Both the position numbers and the translations under genes were made by a program. The notes below the pieces were generated by a model. That model saw only the letters and a list, made by a program, of their open reading frames with translations, was not told the DNA's origin and searched no databases. A DNA stretch of 64,000 bases from NCBI RefSeq assembly GCF_015752205.1, contig NZ_JADOVG010000004.1, positions 186,001-250,000 on the forward strand, written 5' to 3'. This DNA comes from Polaromonas sp. CG_9.7. Lineage in GTDB: Bacteria; Pseudomonadota; Gammaproteobacteria; Burkholderiales; Burkholderiaceae_C. Positions within the stretch are counted from its first letter, which is position 1, and each line of letters begins with the position of its first letter. Below are positions 51,969 through 59,782 of the stretch, piece by piece.

Positions 51969-53255
51969 ATGAACCTGCCCGCCTCGCCCCATCCACGCGC
52001 TGCGCCGCTCCAGCGCATGAAGTTAATAGCCGTGTCCTTGCTGCTGCTGGCCTTGTGCGGGCTGGTGCTGGCGCACGCCATGGGCGGACAAGGCGGCTGG
52101 GGCTGGCTGCGGGCTTTTTGCGAGGCATCGGCCATAGGCGCAGTGGCCGACTGGTTTGCCGTGGTGGCGCTGTTTCGTCATCCGCTGGGCCTGAAGATTC
52201 CGCACACCGCCATCATTCCGAAAGCCAAGGACCGCATTGCCGACGGCCTGGCCGAATTCGTTCGCGACCATTTCCTGGACCCGGCGACGATTCTGGCCAA
52301 AATCGCCGCACTCGATCCGGCGCGCCGCTTGGGCCAGTGGCTGGTTGACCCGGAACGCCTGCCGTTCTGGGTTCGGCAGGCGCAAGGCTGGGCGCGCGGC
52401 CTGCTGGAAACCTTTGACGACCAGCGCCTGCAAAAAGCCGCGCTGGAGCTGGTCGTGGCGCAGCTGCACCGCTGGAATGCCGCGCCCACCGCCGGTGACG
52501 TACTGGGCCTGCTCACCCAGAACGGCCGCCACCACGAACTGCTCGAAGCCGGCCTGCACAAGCTGTCGGGGTATTTGTTGCAGGACGAGGTCAAGGCCAA
52601 GGTGGCGCAACTGATGCTCAAGCATGCCCGCAAGGAGTGGCCCAAGATCATCGGCACGCTCGAAATGGTGGCCAACGTGTCCGAGCTGGCCGACAACCTG
52701 GCCGACAAGCTCAGCGCTTCGATGCTGGACGAGCTGCGCGACGTGCTGGCCCAGCGCGATCACCCGGTGCGGTTGCAGTACGAAGCGTGGCTGACGGCCT
52801 TTGTCCAGCGGCTGCGCACCGACCCCGAACTGATTGCCTCGGTGCAGCAATTGAAGGAAAAAGCCATCACCGATCCGGCCGTGCAAGCGTATGCGGCGTC
52901 ACTGTGGCGCGACATCAAGCAGTTGCTGCACGATGACCTGGGCCGTGACAATTCGACAGTTGCCAACTATGCAGAGCGCGGCCTGCGCGCCATCGGCCAC
53001 CGGCTGGAAAGCGACACCCCCCTGCGCGATTCGGTCAACGAGCATCTGCTGGGCGCCGCCGAAAACCTGGCGACCGATTTGCGCGCCACCGTCACCACGC
53101 ACATCGCCCAGACGGTCAAAGCCTGGGACGACGAGCAGCTGGTGCGCCAGCTCGAACTCAACGTGGGCCGCGACCTGCAGTTCATCCGCATCAACGGCAC
53201 CGTGGTGGGCGGGTTGATCGGCCTGTTGCTGCATGCCGTGGTGGTGTTCGGATAG
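51969..53255 (+). CDS. DUF445 family membrane protein (YjiN-like)
   Basis: A 428-residue protein. The N-terminal TM (about 17-40) is followed by the conserved ASAIGAVADWFAVVALFRHPLGLKIPHTAIIPKAKDRIADGLAEFVRDHFL signature (about 55-105). A long helical, charged region leads to a second TM at the C-terminus (INGTVVGGLIGLLLHAVVVFG). This is the full DUF445/YjiN architecture; function unknown, perhaps envelope-related. Start at 51969 or an ATG at 52017 is possible. Confidence 0.85.
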   Translation: MNLPASPHPRAAPLQRMKLIAVSLLLLALCGLVLAHAMGGQGGWGWLRAFCEASAIGAVADWFAVVALFRHPLGLKIPHTAIIPKAKDRIADGLAEFVRDHFLDPATILAKIAALDPARRLGQWLVDPERLPFWVRQAQGWARGLLETFDDQRLQKAALELVVAQLHRWNAAPTAGDVLGLLTQNGRHHELLEAGLHKLSGYLLQDEVKAKVAQLMLKHARKEWPKIIGTLEMVANVSELADNLADKLSASMLDELRDVLAQRDHPVRLQYEAWLTAFVQRLRTDPELIASVQQLKEKAITDPAVQAYAASLWRDIKQLLHDDLGRDNSTVANYAERGLRAIGHRLESDTPLRDSVNEHLLGAAENLATDLRATVTTHIAQTVKAWDDEQLVRQLELNVGRDLQFIRINGTVVGGLIGLLLHAVVVFG

Positions 53256-53320
53256 CGGCGGGCATTGACCCAGCCGCGTTTGCATGCGCACGGAAGTCGA
53301 GCGCACTTGACAACGGCTTT

Positions 53321-53383
53321 TTTTGCTACGAAATAAATAGCTTCTTGCCCTTGTCCAGTATGCGCAAATGGCCGATTTGGCTT
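53321..53383 (+). repeat. Dispersed TTGCTAY/ATAGCT repeat, copy 9
   Basis: TTTTTGCTACGAAATAAATAG, then CCTTGTCCAGTATGCGCAAATGGCC. A well-preserved copy between two convergent genes. Confidence 0.8.
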
Positions 53384-53394
53384 GAATTTCGCTG

Positions 53395-54042
53395 TCAGGC
53401 GCGCAGCGCAATCACGCTGGCCAGCGTCACGTCTGCAGGCGCTTCGTAATCCGCCACCACCCAGGCCCGGTCGCTGTTCCGGCTGGCGTGTTGCAGCACC
53501 TGCAGCAAATAGTCGATGGAGGGACGGTCCAGCGCCATGAAGGGCTGGTCGAGCAGGGTCAGCGGCGCGCTGGCCGCCAGTGCAGCAGCGATCAGCACCT
53601 TGCGCCGGGTGCCGCTGGACATCATGTAAAGCGCCTTGTCCAGATGCGGCGCCAGGCTCAGCCCGACCAGGTGCGCCTGCAGCGCGGCCGCGTTCCAGCC
53701 AGCGTGGTGCGCCGGCATGCCGGCAAAAATCGCGCGGGCGGTCTGGGCATCGCGAGCGTCATCGCGCGGGTCCAGCCAGGCGACTTGCCGTCGGTAGGCA
53801 GCCGGGTCTTGCGCCAGGCGAACGCCGTGGAGTTGAAGCTGGCCTTGCACCGCGCTCCCTGGCAGGGCGCCGGCCAATAACTGGAGCAGGGTGGTTTTTC
53901 CGCTGCCTTCGTCGCCGCCGAGCCACGTCACCCCGGGCGGAATCACAAAAGACAGGCGGTCAAACAGCGGCGGCGTGGCTGCGGGCGAATGGCTGAAGAC
54001 CAGGCTTTGTGCTTCTAAAACGATCGCTTGCGGAGGCAGCAT
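53395..54042 (-). CDS. Stand-alone ABC-type ATPase with substituted catalytic residues
   Basis: A 215-residue ABC ATPase. Walker A is intact (GGDEGSGKTT, 42-51) and a signature-like MMSSGTRRK is at 140-148. However the Q-loop Gln is replaced (WLDPRDD, 89-95), the Walker B catalytic Glu is Gln (LTLLDQPF, Gln166) and the switch His is Ala (WVVADYE, Ala197). This pattern should bind ATP but hydrolyse it poorly. The start at 54042 replaces an unlikely extension to 54114. No permease gene is adjacent. It may be CcmA-like in origin; function unknown. Confidence 0.75.
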   Translation of the reverse strand: MLPPQAIVLEAQSLVFSHSPAATPPLFDRLSFVIPPGVTWLGGDEGSGKTTLLQLLAGALPGSAVQGQLQLHGVRLAQDPAAYRRQVAWLDPRDDARDAQTARAIFAGMPAHHAGWNAAALQAHLVGLSLAPHLDKALYMMSSGTRRKVLIAAALAASAPLTLLDQPFMALDRPSIDYLLQVLQHASRNSDRAWVVADYEAPADVTLASVIALRA

Positions 54043-54134
54043 GCGGGCCCTTTGAATGGTTGCCGGTGTTTGTAGTTCCGGAGGTGATGACTGTTTTGGC
54101 TTGGGTTTTTGCACCGCTGCACTTCTTGCCTGCG

Positions 54135-54164
54135 AAAAAAAATCCGCACGCGGCGGACTTTTTC
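54135..54164 (-). terminator. Rho-independent terminator
   Basis: Stem TCCGC...GCGGA with flanking A and T runs (AAAAAAATCCGC / GCGGACTTTTT). On the minus strand it follows the small membrane-protein gene at 54192-54353 and ends in a T run of eight. Confidence 0.7.
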
Positions 54165-54191
54165 AGAAGGCGTGGCAGCCGCAAGGCCAGA

Positions 54192-54353
54192 TCAAGCCAT
54201 GAACACGGCGATGAAGGCCAGCAGGAAAATCAGCACGCCGCCGACGATGGGCAGCACGAAAGGAATCATCGGAACGATGGCTTCGACCGCGTCCATCTCT
54301 TGCGCGGGTGTCGGGCTGCTGTGGGCGGCGTTGGTGGTGTGTTCTGGGGTCAT
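54192..54353 (-). CDS. Small single-TM membrane protein (53 residues)
   Basis: The product MTPEHTTNAAHSSPTPAQEM has a hydrophilic N-terminus and one C-terminal TM helix (IVPMIPFVLPIVGGVLIFLLAFIAVFMA, about 26-53). The ATG at 54353 has a perfect AGGAG ribosome site, and a terminator follows the stop. The longer frame to 54470 has no ribosome site. Topology is probably N-in; no family recognised. The gene is short but convincing. Confidence 0.7.
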   Translation of the reverse strand: MTPEHTTNAAHSSPTPAQEMDAVEAIVPMIPFVLPIVGGVLIFLLAFIAVFMA

Positions 54354-54476
54354 GGGGGCTCCTGGAATGCTTGGGGAAACTGTTGCAAGTTTACCTTCTT
54401 GGCATGCCCGGGGGTTTATTGCGGCCTTGTGCAATTGCGCTACGCTTGCGACATGCAGACGTCCGCACACCCTTTC

Positions 54477-54941
54477 ATGAATTATTCAAGCCGCCTTTTT
54501 GCGCTCACCGCCAGTGCCGCGCTGGTGCTGGGACTGGCCGGTTGTGCCAGCAGCGGCCCCAGCAGCGCTTCGGCCACGCCCGTGCTCTACCCGAATGCCA
54601 CGCTCAACCGCGTGGGTGAAGCGCAGGGCCGGATAGAAGTGAACGCCTGCCTGTCGCGCGCCCAGGCATCGGGTTTGAGTCCGTCGCAAAACAGCAACGA
54701 AGTGGGCCGCCGTGCCGGCGAAGGGGCCGCGGTGGCTGGTGTAGCGTCGGCCATCGGGGCACTGATCACCGGGCGGGGCGGCGAAGGCATGCTGCGCGCC
54801 GGCGCGACGGGCGCTGCCGTGGGCGGCTCGGCCGGCGCGGTGTCGGGCGCATTCCACAACGACCGGCCCAATGGCGTTTACCGCAGTTTTGTGCAGCGCT
54901 GCCTGAGCGAAAAAGGCTTTGATGTCATTGGCTGGAACTGA
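54477..54941 (+). CDS. Glycine-zipper lipoprotein
   Basis: A 154-residue outer-membrane-type lipoprotein. The signal peptide ends in a lipobox LGLAGC (Cys about 23). The mature protein has Ser/Ala-rich spacer, the VGEAQGRIEVNACLSRAQASG segment and a Gly zipper (GAAVAGVASAIGALITGRGGEGMLRAGATGAAVGGSAGAVSGAF). The C-terminus FVQRCLSEKGFDVIGWN ends near the MOSC start. ATG 54453 is an alternative start. Many Burkholderiales carry such proteins; role unknown. Confidence 0.8.
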   Translation: MNYSSRLFALTASAALVLGLAGCASSGPSSASATPVLYPNATLNRVGEAQGRIEVNACLSRAQASGLSPSQNSNEVGRRAGEGAAVAGVASAIGALITGRGGEGMLRAGATGAAVGGSAGAVSGAFHNDRPNGVYRSFVQRCLSEKGFDVIGWN

Positions 54942-54951
54942 CTTGCGCGCC

Positions 54952-55530
54952 ATGCCGCAGGTTGTTTCGGTTCAGGTGGGGTCGGCCCGCCGCATCAGGG
55001 TCGGCGAGCGCAGCATCTTGAGCGCCTACGGCAAGCAGCCGGTGGCGGGCGCCGTGCCGGTGCTGCCGCTCGGGTTGATGGGCGACGAGCAGGCGGATCT
55101 GTCGGTTCACGGCGGACTGGAAAAAGCCGTGTATGCCTATCCGTCGGAGCATTACGCTTTCTGGCAGGCGGCTCGGCGCGAAGCCGGCCTTGACGCCATC
55201 GACGACAGCCTGCCGCCTGGCAGCCTGGGCGAAAACCTGACGCTTGAAGGCTTGCTCGAAACCGGCGTCTGGGCCGGCGACGTGCTGAAGTTTCCCAACT
55301 GCGAACTGCGCGTGACGCTGCCGCGCGAGCCTTGCTACAAATTCAATGCGGCGATGGGCTTTGCGCGGGCTTCAAAACTGATGGCGCAAAGCGGCTTTTG
55401 CGGCTTTTACCTGGCGGTGCAAACGCCTGGAACGCTGCGAGCCGGCGATGCGTTCGACGTCATTGCAGGCCGGCGCAGTGTCGGCATTCCGGCGTTGTTT
55501 GCCGCCAAGCTGTCCAAGCATCTGCGCTGA
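54952..55530 (+). CDS. MOSC domain protein (YiiM-like)
   Basis: A 192-residue protein with a MOSC beta-barrel that handles molybdenum cofactor sulphur. Features: HGGLEKAVYAYPSEHYAFW, PGSLGENLTLEG and LPREPCYKF, whose Cys is the catalytic residue of the family. The start at 54952 (MPQVVSVQVG) fits homologues; an ATG at 54922 would overlap the lipoprotein gene. It could serve the molybdenum-cofactor enzymes or detoxify N-hydroxylated bases as YiiM does. Confidence 0.87.
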   Translation: MPQVVSVQVGSARRIRVGERSILSAYGKQPVAGAVPVLPLGLMGDEQADLSVHGGLEKAVYAYPSEHYAFWQAARREAGLDAIDDSLPPGSLGENLTLEGLLETGVWAGDVLKFPNCELRVTLPREPCYKFNAAMGFARASKLMAQSGFCGFYLAVQTPGTLRAGDAFDVIAGRRSVGIPALFAAKLSKHLR

Positions 55531-55590
55531 CCGCCGGTTGCGCGAAATCGACCCTGGCCTTTGGTCATGGCACGCAGGATAGACTACAGT

Positions 55591-55650
55591 TTTTGCTACT
55601 GAATAAATAGCTTAATACGCAAGCCAGTCGTGAGCAAGAGCCCTTTTTGA
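55591..55650 (+). repeat. Dispersed TTGCTAY/ATAGCT repeat, copy 10
   Basis: TTTTTGCTACTGAATAAATAG, then CGCAAGCCAGTCGTGAGCAAGAGCCCTTTTTG. One of the clearest copies, with the T run at the end. Confidence 0.8.
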
Positions 55651-55725
55651 TGCCAAAATTGCAACGACTTGGGTCGATTTTCAGGTGACGTGCAATGACA
55701 AGAGCCTGTACTGTTCCTTGCCGCT

Positions 55726-55803
55726 TCTGTCATCCCGGGCTTGACCCGGGATCCATCTCCACTCACGGCGGGTCCTGGATGTCGGATCAAGTCCGCAATG
55801 CCA
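55726..55803 (-). repeat. REP-like double-palindrome element, copy B (inverted)
   Basis: CTGTCATCCCGGGCTTGACCCGGGATCCA followed about 25 bases later by GGATCAAGTCCGCAATGCCAG. It is the reverse complement of the element at 8691-8766, with the two palindromes in the opposite order. Confidence 0.75.
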
Positions 55804-55888
55804 GAAAAAATGAAAAGCCCTCTAGGGACTGAGTTGTTACCTTGAATCAGGTTGACGGGGTAAAACGAAGGCGCAATGGCCCATCGGC

Positions 55889-57091
55889 TCAGTGCTGCTC
55901 TTCGGCCTCGAAGCCGGCCGCCCGCAAAGCCTGCAGCACCTGCTCGATGTGCGGCCGGCCGCGCGTCTGCACCACCAGCTCGATCTCGACGTTCAGCGCT
56001 GCCAGCATGGTGAAGGCGCGCTGGTGGTGCACTTCCTCAATGTTGGCGCCGGCGTCGGCGACCGTGGCGGTGATTTTGGCGAGCGAGCCGGGGACATCGC
56101 GCGCGCTGACACGAAGACGCGCCAGCCGCCCGGCGCGCACCATGCCGCGCTCGATGATGGCCGCCAGCAGCAGCGGGTCGATGTTGCCGCCGCACAGCAC
56201 CAGCCCGACCTTCAGGCCGGCAAAGCGCGCCGGGTATTTCAGCAGTGCCGCCAGTCCAGCCGCGCCTGCGCCCTCGACCAGGGTTTTTTCAATTTCCAGC
56301 AGCATCACCATGGCCTGCTCGATGTCGCCTTCGTCTACCAGCAACAGGTCATCGACGCGCCGGGCAATGATGGCCTGCGTGATCACGCCCGGCGTGCCCA
56401 CGGCAATGCCGTCGGCAATCGTGCTGCTGCCCTGCGGATGGTGCGTGCCCTTGATGGCGTTGACCATGCCGGGAAAGCGCGACGTTTGCACGCCGATGAC
56501 TTCAATGCCCGGCTTCAGCGCCTTGGCCGCCGTGGCCATGCCGGCAATCAGCCCGCCGCCGCCCACGGCAATCACCAGCACTTCGAGGTCGGGCACGGCA
56601 TGCAGCATTTCCAGCCCCACCGTGCCCTGGCCGGCAATGACGGCTTCATCGTCGTAGGGGTGGACAAACACCAGGCCTTCGCGTTCGGCCATCTCCAGCG
56701 CATGGGCGCGCGATGCATCCAGCGTGTCGCCGTGCAGCACCACCTCGGCGCCAAAGCCCCGGGTGCGCTCGATCTTCACGCCCGGCGTGAAACGCGGCAT
56801 CACGATGACCGCGCGAATGCCCAGCCGCTGCGCATGGTAGGCCACACCCTGCGCATGGTTGCCCGCGCTCATGGCAATCACGCCGCGCTGGCGCTCGGCG
56901 TCGCTGAGCTGCGCCAGCTTGTTGCAGGCGCCGCGTTCCTTGAACGACGCGGTGTACTGCAAATTTTCAAATTTCAGGTAGATTTGCGCGCCGGTGAGCT
57001 GCGACAGCGTGCGCGACTCGACGCAGGGCGTGTTCAGCAAATGGCCATGCAGGCGCTGGGCGGCTTGTTCGATATCGGTCAGGCTGAGCAT
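55889..57091 (-). CDS. Threonine ammonia-lyase (threonine dehydratase) with ACT domain
   Basis: A 400-residue PLP enzyme that deaminates L-threonine to 2-oxobutyrate, the first step to isoleucine. The PLP-Lys motif is SFKERGACNKL; the phosphate loop VGGGGLIAGMA is conserved. A C-terminal ACT domain (about 325-398; DVPGSLAKITATVADAGANIEEVHHQRAF) provides allosteric control. It is shorter than biosynthetic IlvA with two ACT-like domains and resembles the catabolic/short-ACT type. The start at 57091 has an AAGGAA ribosome site. Confidence 0.92.
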   Translation of the reverse strand: MLSLTDIEQAAQRLHGHLLNTPCVESRTLSQLTGAQIYLKFENLQYTASFKERGACNKLAQLSDAERQRGVIAMSAGNHAQGVAYHAQRLGIRAVIVMPRFTPGVKIERTRGFGAEVVLHGDTLDASRAHALEMAEREGLVFVHPYDDEAVIAGQGTVGLEMLHAVPDLEVLVIAVGGGGLIAGMATAAKALKPGIEVIGVQTSRFPGMVNAIKGTHHPQGSSTIADGIAVGTPGVITQAIIARRVDDLLLVDEGDIEQAMVMLLEIEKTLVEGAGAAGLAALLKYPARFAGLKVGLVLCGGNIDPLLLAAIIERGMVRAGRLARLRVSARDVPGSLAKITATVADAGANIEEVHHQRAFTMLAALNVEIELVVQTRGRPHIEQVLQALRAAGFEAEEQH

Positions 57092-57294
57092 GGATTTCCT
57101 TTTAAAACACGGCTTGAAGCGGGTGGCAGGCATTTTCAGTGCCTTTAAAGCGCATACAGCAGAAATGGTCAGGCGCCACTATTGAAGTAGTGTCTTCCAT
57201 GCGGCGTCTGCATGCGTTATGGTGAAGCTTCTGTACATAAATAAAAACCTGGCGTGGGGGAGTTGGCGATACCGTTGGAAACTGGAGTCTGTCC

Positions 57295-59664
57295 ATGAAC
57301 AAGCGTTCACTTGTCGAGCATCCGCAGCAGTGGCTGTTGTCCCCCGGGCTGAAAGACGCGCCGGTGCTGGACCTGATGTGCTCGCATTTCGTGCTCACCC
57401 TGGCCGCGCGCCAGGGCGCCAAGTTCAATGTGCGGCGCGACCTGACCAGCCTGCTGTCCTTGTCTGGCCGGCACCTGGTCTGGCCCTTGCCGGCATTTCA
57501 GCGGCTGCGTGAATTCCTGGGCCGCCGCTGCAAGGGCAACGAGTTCTGGCAAGACCATGAAGCCCTGAGCGATGCCGAGTTCATGGCGCGCCATGGCGTC
57601 TGGCGCGGCCCGTATGAAGAAGGCACGCTGTTCTTCTACCTTGACGAGCATGCCAAGGACCAGCCCAAGGACCTGCTGTCGGTGCTCAGCGCCACCGGCG
57701 ACTGGCTGACGCTGGCACTGAAAAAGCAGTCGACGCTGGTCGAGAAAAACATCGAGTCGCTGGCCAGTTTGCTGCAGCTCAACCGCGCCGAGCGCGCGTT
57801 GCTGCTCTACGGCACGCTGGCGCGCTACCAGCGCGACCTGCGCTCGCTTCTGGTCGAGTTCAAGGTCAACAACGCGCCCGAAGCCCATGCGGCGATTGCC
57901 GATGTCGCCGGCGTCAAGGCGCCCGAAGTGGCCGAGGCGCTGCGGCCCGGCTCGCGGCTGGAACGCATCGGCATGGTCGAGAACCTGATTTCCGAACACA
58001 ACATCACCGACCTGGCCGACCTGATGAAGGTCAGCGAAAAACTGCCGCCGGTCCTGATGCGCAAATACCGCGACCACGGCGAGTTGATGGCGGTTTTTAC
58101 CCGGCCGGCGACCCGCAGCCAACTGGGGCTGGCCGACTTTGCGTTTGTCGAAGAAGACGCGCAAGTGCTGGTGTCGCTGCTGCGCCATGCGGTGGCCGCC
58201 AAAGAGCAGGGCGTGAATGTGTTGCTCTATGGCCCGCCCGGCACCGGCAAGACCGAGCTGGCCAAGGTGGTGGCGCAGGCTGCCGGACTGGATTTGTTCG
58301 AGGTCGAATATGCCGACCGCGATGGCAACTCCCTGAGCGGGCGCGACCGCTACCGCTCGCTGCAGATTGCCCAGGTGTTCCTCAAGGGCAGCATGCATTC
58401 GGCGCTGCTGTTCGATGAGGTGGAAGACGTGTTTCCACCCATTTCCAGCGAAGCCGCACAACTGATGGCACGCTCCGAGCAGTTGAGCGCGCCCGGCAGC
58501 CATTCGGTCAGCGGCAAGGCCTGGGTCAACCAGATTCTCGAATCGAACCCCGTGCCCACGCTGTGGGTGACCAACCGCATCGAGCAGATCGACCCGGCGT
58601 TTCGCCGCCGCTTTGCTTACCACCTGGAACTACGTTCGCCGCCCCCCGGCGCGCGCGAAGGCATTGTCCGCAAAACGCTCGAAGGCGTGCAGGTCAGCGA
58701 TGCTTTCATCGCCAGGCTCACTGCCCGCAAAGGCCTGACGCCGGCGCAAATCCGCACGGCGGTGCGCTTTGCCCGGCTGGCCAGCGCGCCTGAAAAAACC
58801 ATGGACGCGCAGGTCGATGGCGCCGGATTGCAGGCCATCCTGGCGGGCGGCTGGCCGTCATTGATGGAGTCGCTGATCGAACGCCAGCTGAAAAACGCCG
58901 ACGTGGCGTTGGGCAACAAGGCCGAAGCCTCAAGCCGGCGCAACGTGACGACCTATGACCTGGCAATGCTCAACGTCGAGTCGCGGTTCGAGATTGCGCG
59001 CATCGTGCAGGCGCTGAAAAGCCGGGGCCACGGCAGCCTGTGCTTCTACGGCCCGCCCGGCACCGGCAAGACCGCGTTGGCCGAGCACATCGCCCAGGCG
59101 CTGGAGCAGCCGCTGCTGATCAAGCAGGCCAGCGACCTGATGAGCAAGTACGTCGGCGAAACCGAGCAGGCCATGGCCGCCATGTTCCGCGAAGCCGAGA
59201 ATGAAAAAGCCGTGCTGCTGCTGGACGAGGCCGACAGCTTTCTGCAGGACCGGCGCGGCGCCCAGCGCACTTATGAGGTCACCGAGGTCAACGAGATGCT
59301 GCAGGGCATGGAGCGCTATGCCGGTATTTTCATCTGCACCACCAACCTGCTGGAAAGCCTGGACCAGGCGGCGTTGCGGCGCTTTACCTTCAAGATCAGG
59401 TTCATGCCGCTAACGCGCGAGCAGCGCGAAACGATGTTCGTGACGGAAGCGCTGGCAGGCGATGTTTCCTTGCTCACGCCGCCGCTGCAAAAAAGACTCG
59501 CCCTGTTGACACAGCTGTGCCCCGGCGACTTTGCAGCGGTCAAGCGGCAGGGGGTGATTCTGGAAACAGAACTGTCCGCCGAAGAATTCCTTGCGCAACT
59601 CGAAGCTGAACACCGCATCAAGCCCGAGGTGCGGGAAGGGCGCTCGATAGGGTTCATGCGTTGA
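57295..59664 (+). CDS. Tandem AAA+ ATPase of unknown role
   Basis: A 789-residue protein with two AAA+ modules. Module 1: Walker A GPPGTGKT (313-320), Walker B LLFDEVED (371-378), sensor-1 Asn427 and RRRF after PAF. Module 2: Walker A GPPGTGKT (586-593), Walker B LLLDEADSF (641-649), sensor-1 Asn684 and RRF (695-697). The N-terminal about 290 residues are helical without recognised domain. The module-2 style (YVGETEQAMAAMFREAENEKAVL) is like the CDC48/ClpA-type unfoldases. It is a single gene with its own ribosome site (CTGGAG) and no partner; substrate unknown. Confidence 0.85.
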   Translation: MNKRSLVEHPQQWLLSPGLKDAPVLDLMCSHFVLTLAARQGAKFNVRRDLTSLLSLSGRHLVWPLPAFQRLREFLGRRCKGNEFWQDHEALSDAEFMARHGVWRGPYEEGTLFFYLDEHAKDQPKDLLSVLSATGDWLTLALKKQSTLVEKNIESLASLLQLNRAERALLLYGTLARYQRDLRSLLVEFKVNNAPEAHAAIADVAGVKAPEVAEALRPGSRLERIGMVENLISEHNITDLADLMKVSEKLPPVLMRKYRDHGELMAVFTRPATRSQLGLADFAFVEEDAQVLVSLLRHAVAAKEQGVNVLLYGPPGTGKTELAKVVAQAAGLDLFEVEYADRDGNSLSGRDRYRSLQIAQVFLKGSMHSALLFDEVEDVFPPISSEAAQLMARSEQLSAPGSHSVSGKAWVNQILESNPVPTLWVTNRIEQIDPAFRRRFAYHLELRSPPPGAREGIVRKTLEGVQVSDAFIARLTARKGLTPAQIRTAVRFARLASAPEKTMDAQVDGAGLQAILAGGWPSLMESLIERQLKNADVALGNKAEASSRRNVTTYDLAMLNVESRFEIARIVQALKSRGHGSLCFYGPPGTGKTALAEHIAQALEQPLLIKQASDLMSKYVGETEQAMAAMFREAENEKAVLLLDEADSFLQDRRGAQRTYEVTEVNEMLQGMERYAGIFICTTNLLESLDQAALRRFTFKIRFMPLTREQRETMFVTEALAGDVSLLTPPLQKRLALLTQLCPGDFAAVKRQGVILETELSAEEFLAQLEAEHRIKPEVREGRSIGFMR

Positions 59665-59666
59665 TA

Positions 59667-59712
59667 ATTGCTACATAATTCATAGCTTATATCGCTTGCC
59701 TGCATTGCGCCC
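59667..59712 (+). repeat. Dispersed TTGCTAY/ATAGCT repeat, copy 11
   Basis: TTGCTACATAATTCATAGCT, then TCGCTTGCCTGCATTGCGCCC. It starts right after the stop codon of the tandem AAA+ gene. Confidence 0.75.
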
Positions 59713-59782
59713 GAGTCACTTTAATTGTAAATTTTGATTAGGGCCACCGGATCGGCCCCAGCAAAGCCACGCGTGGAGTTTG

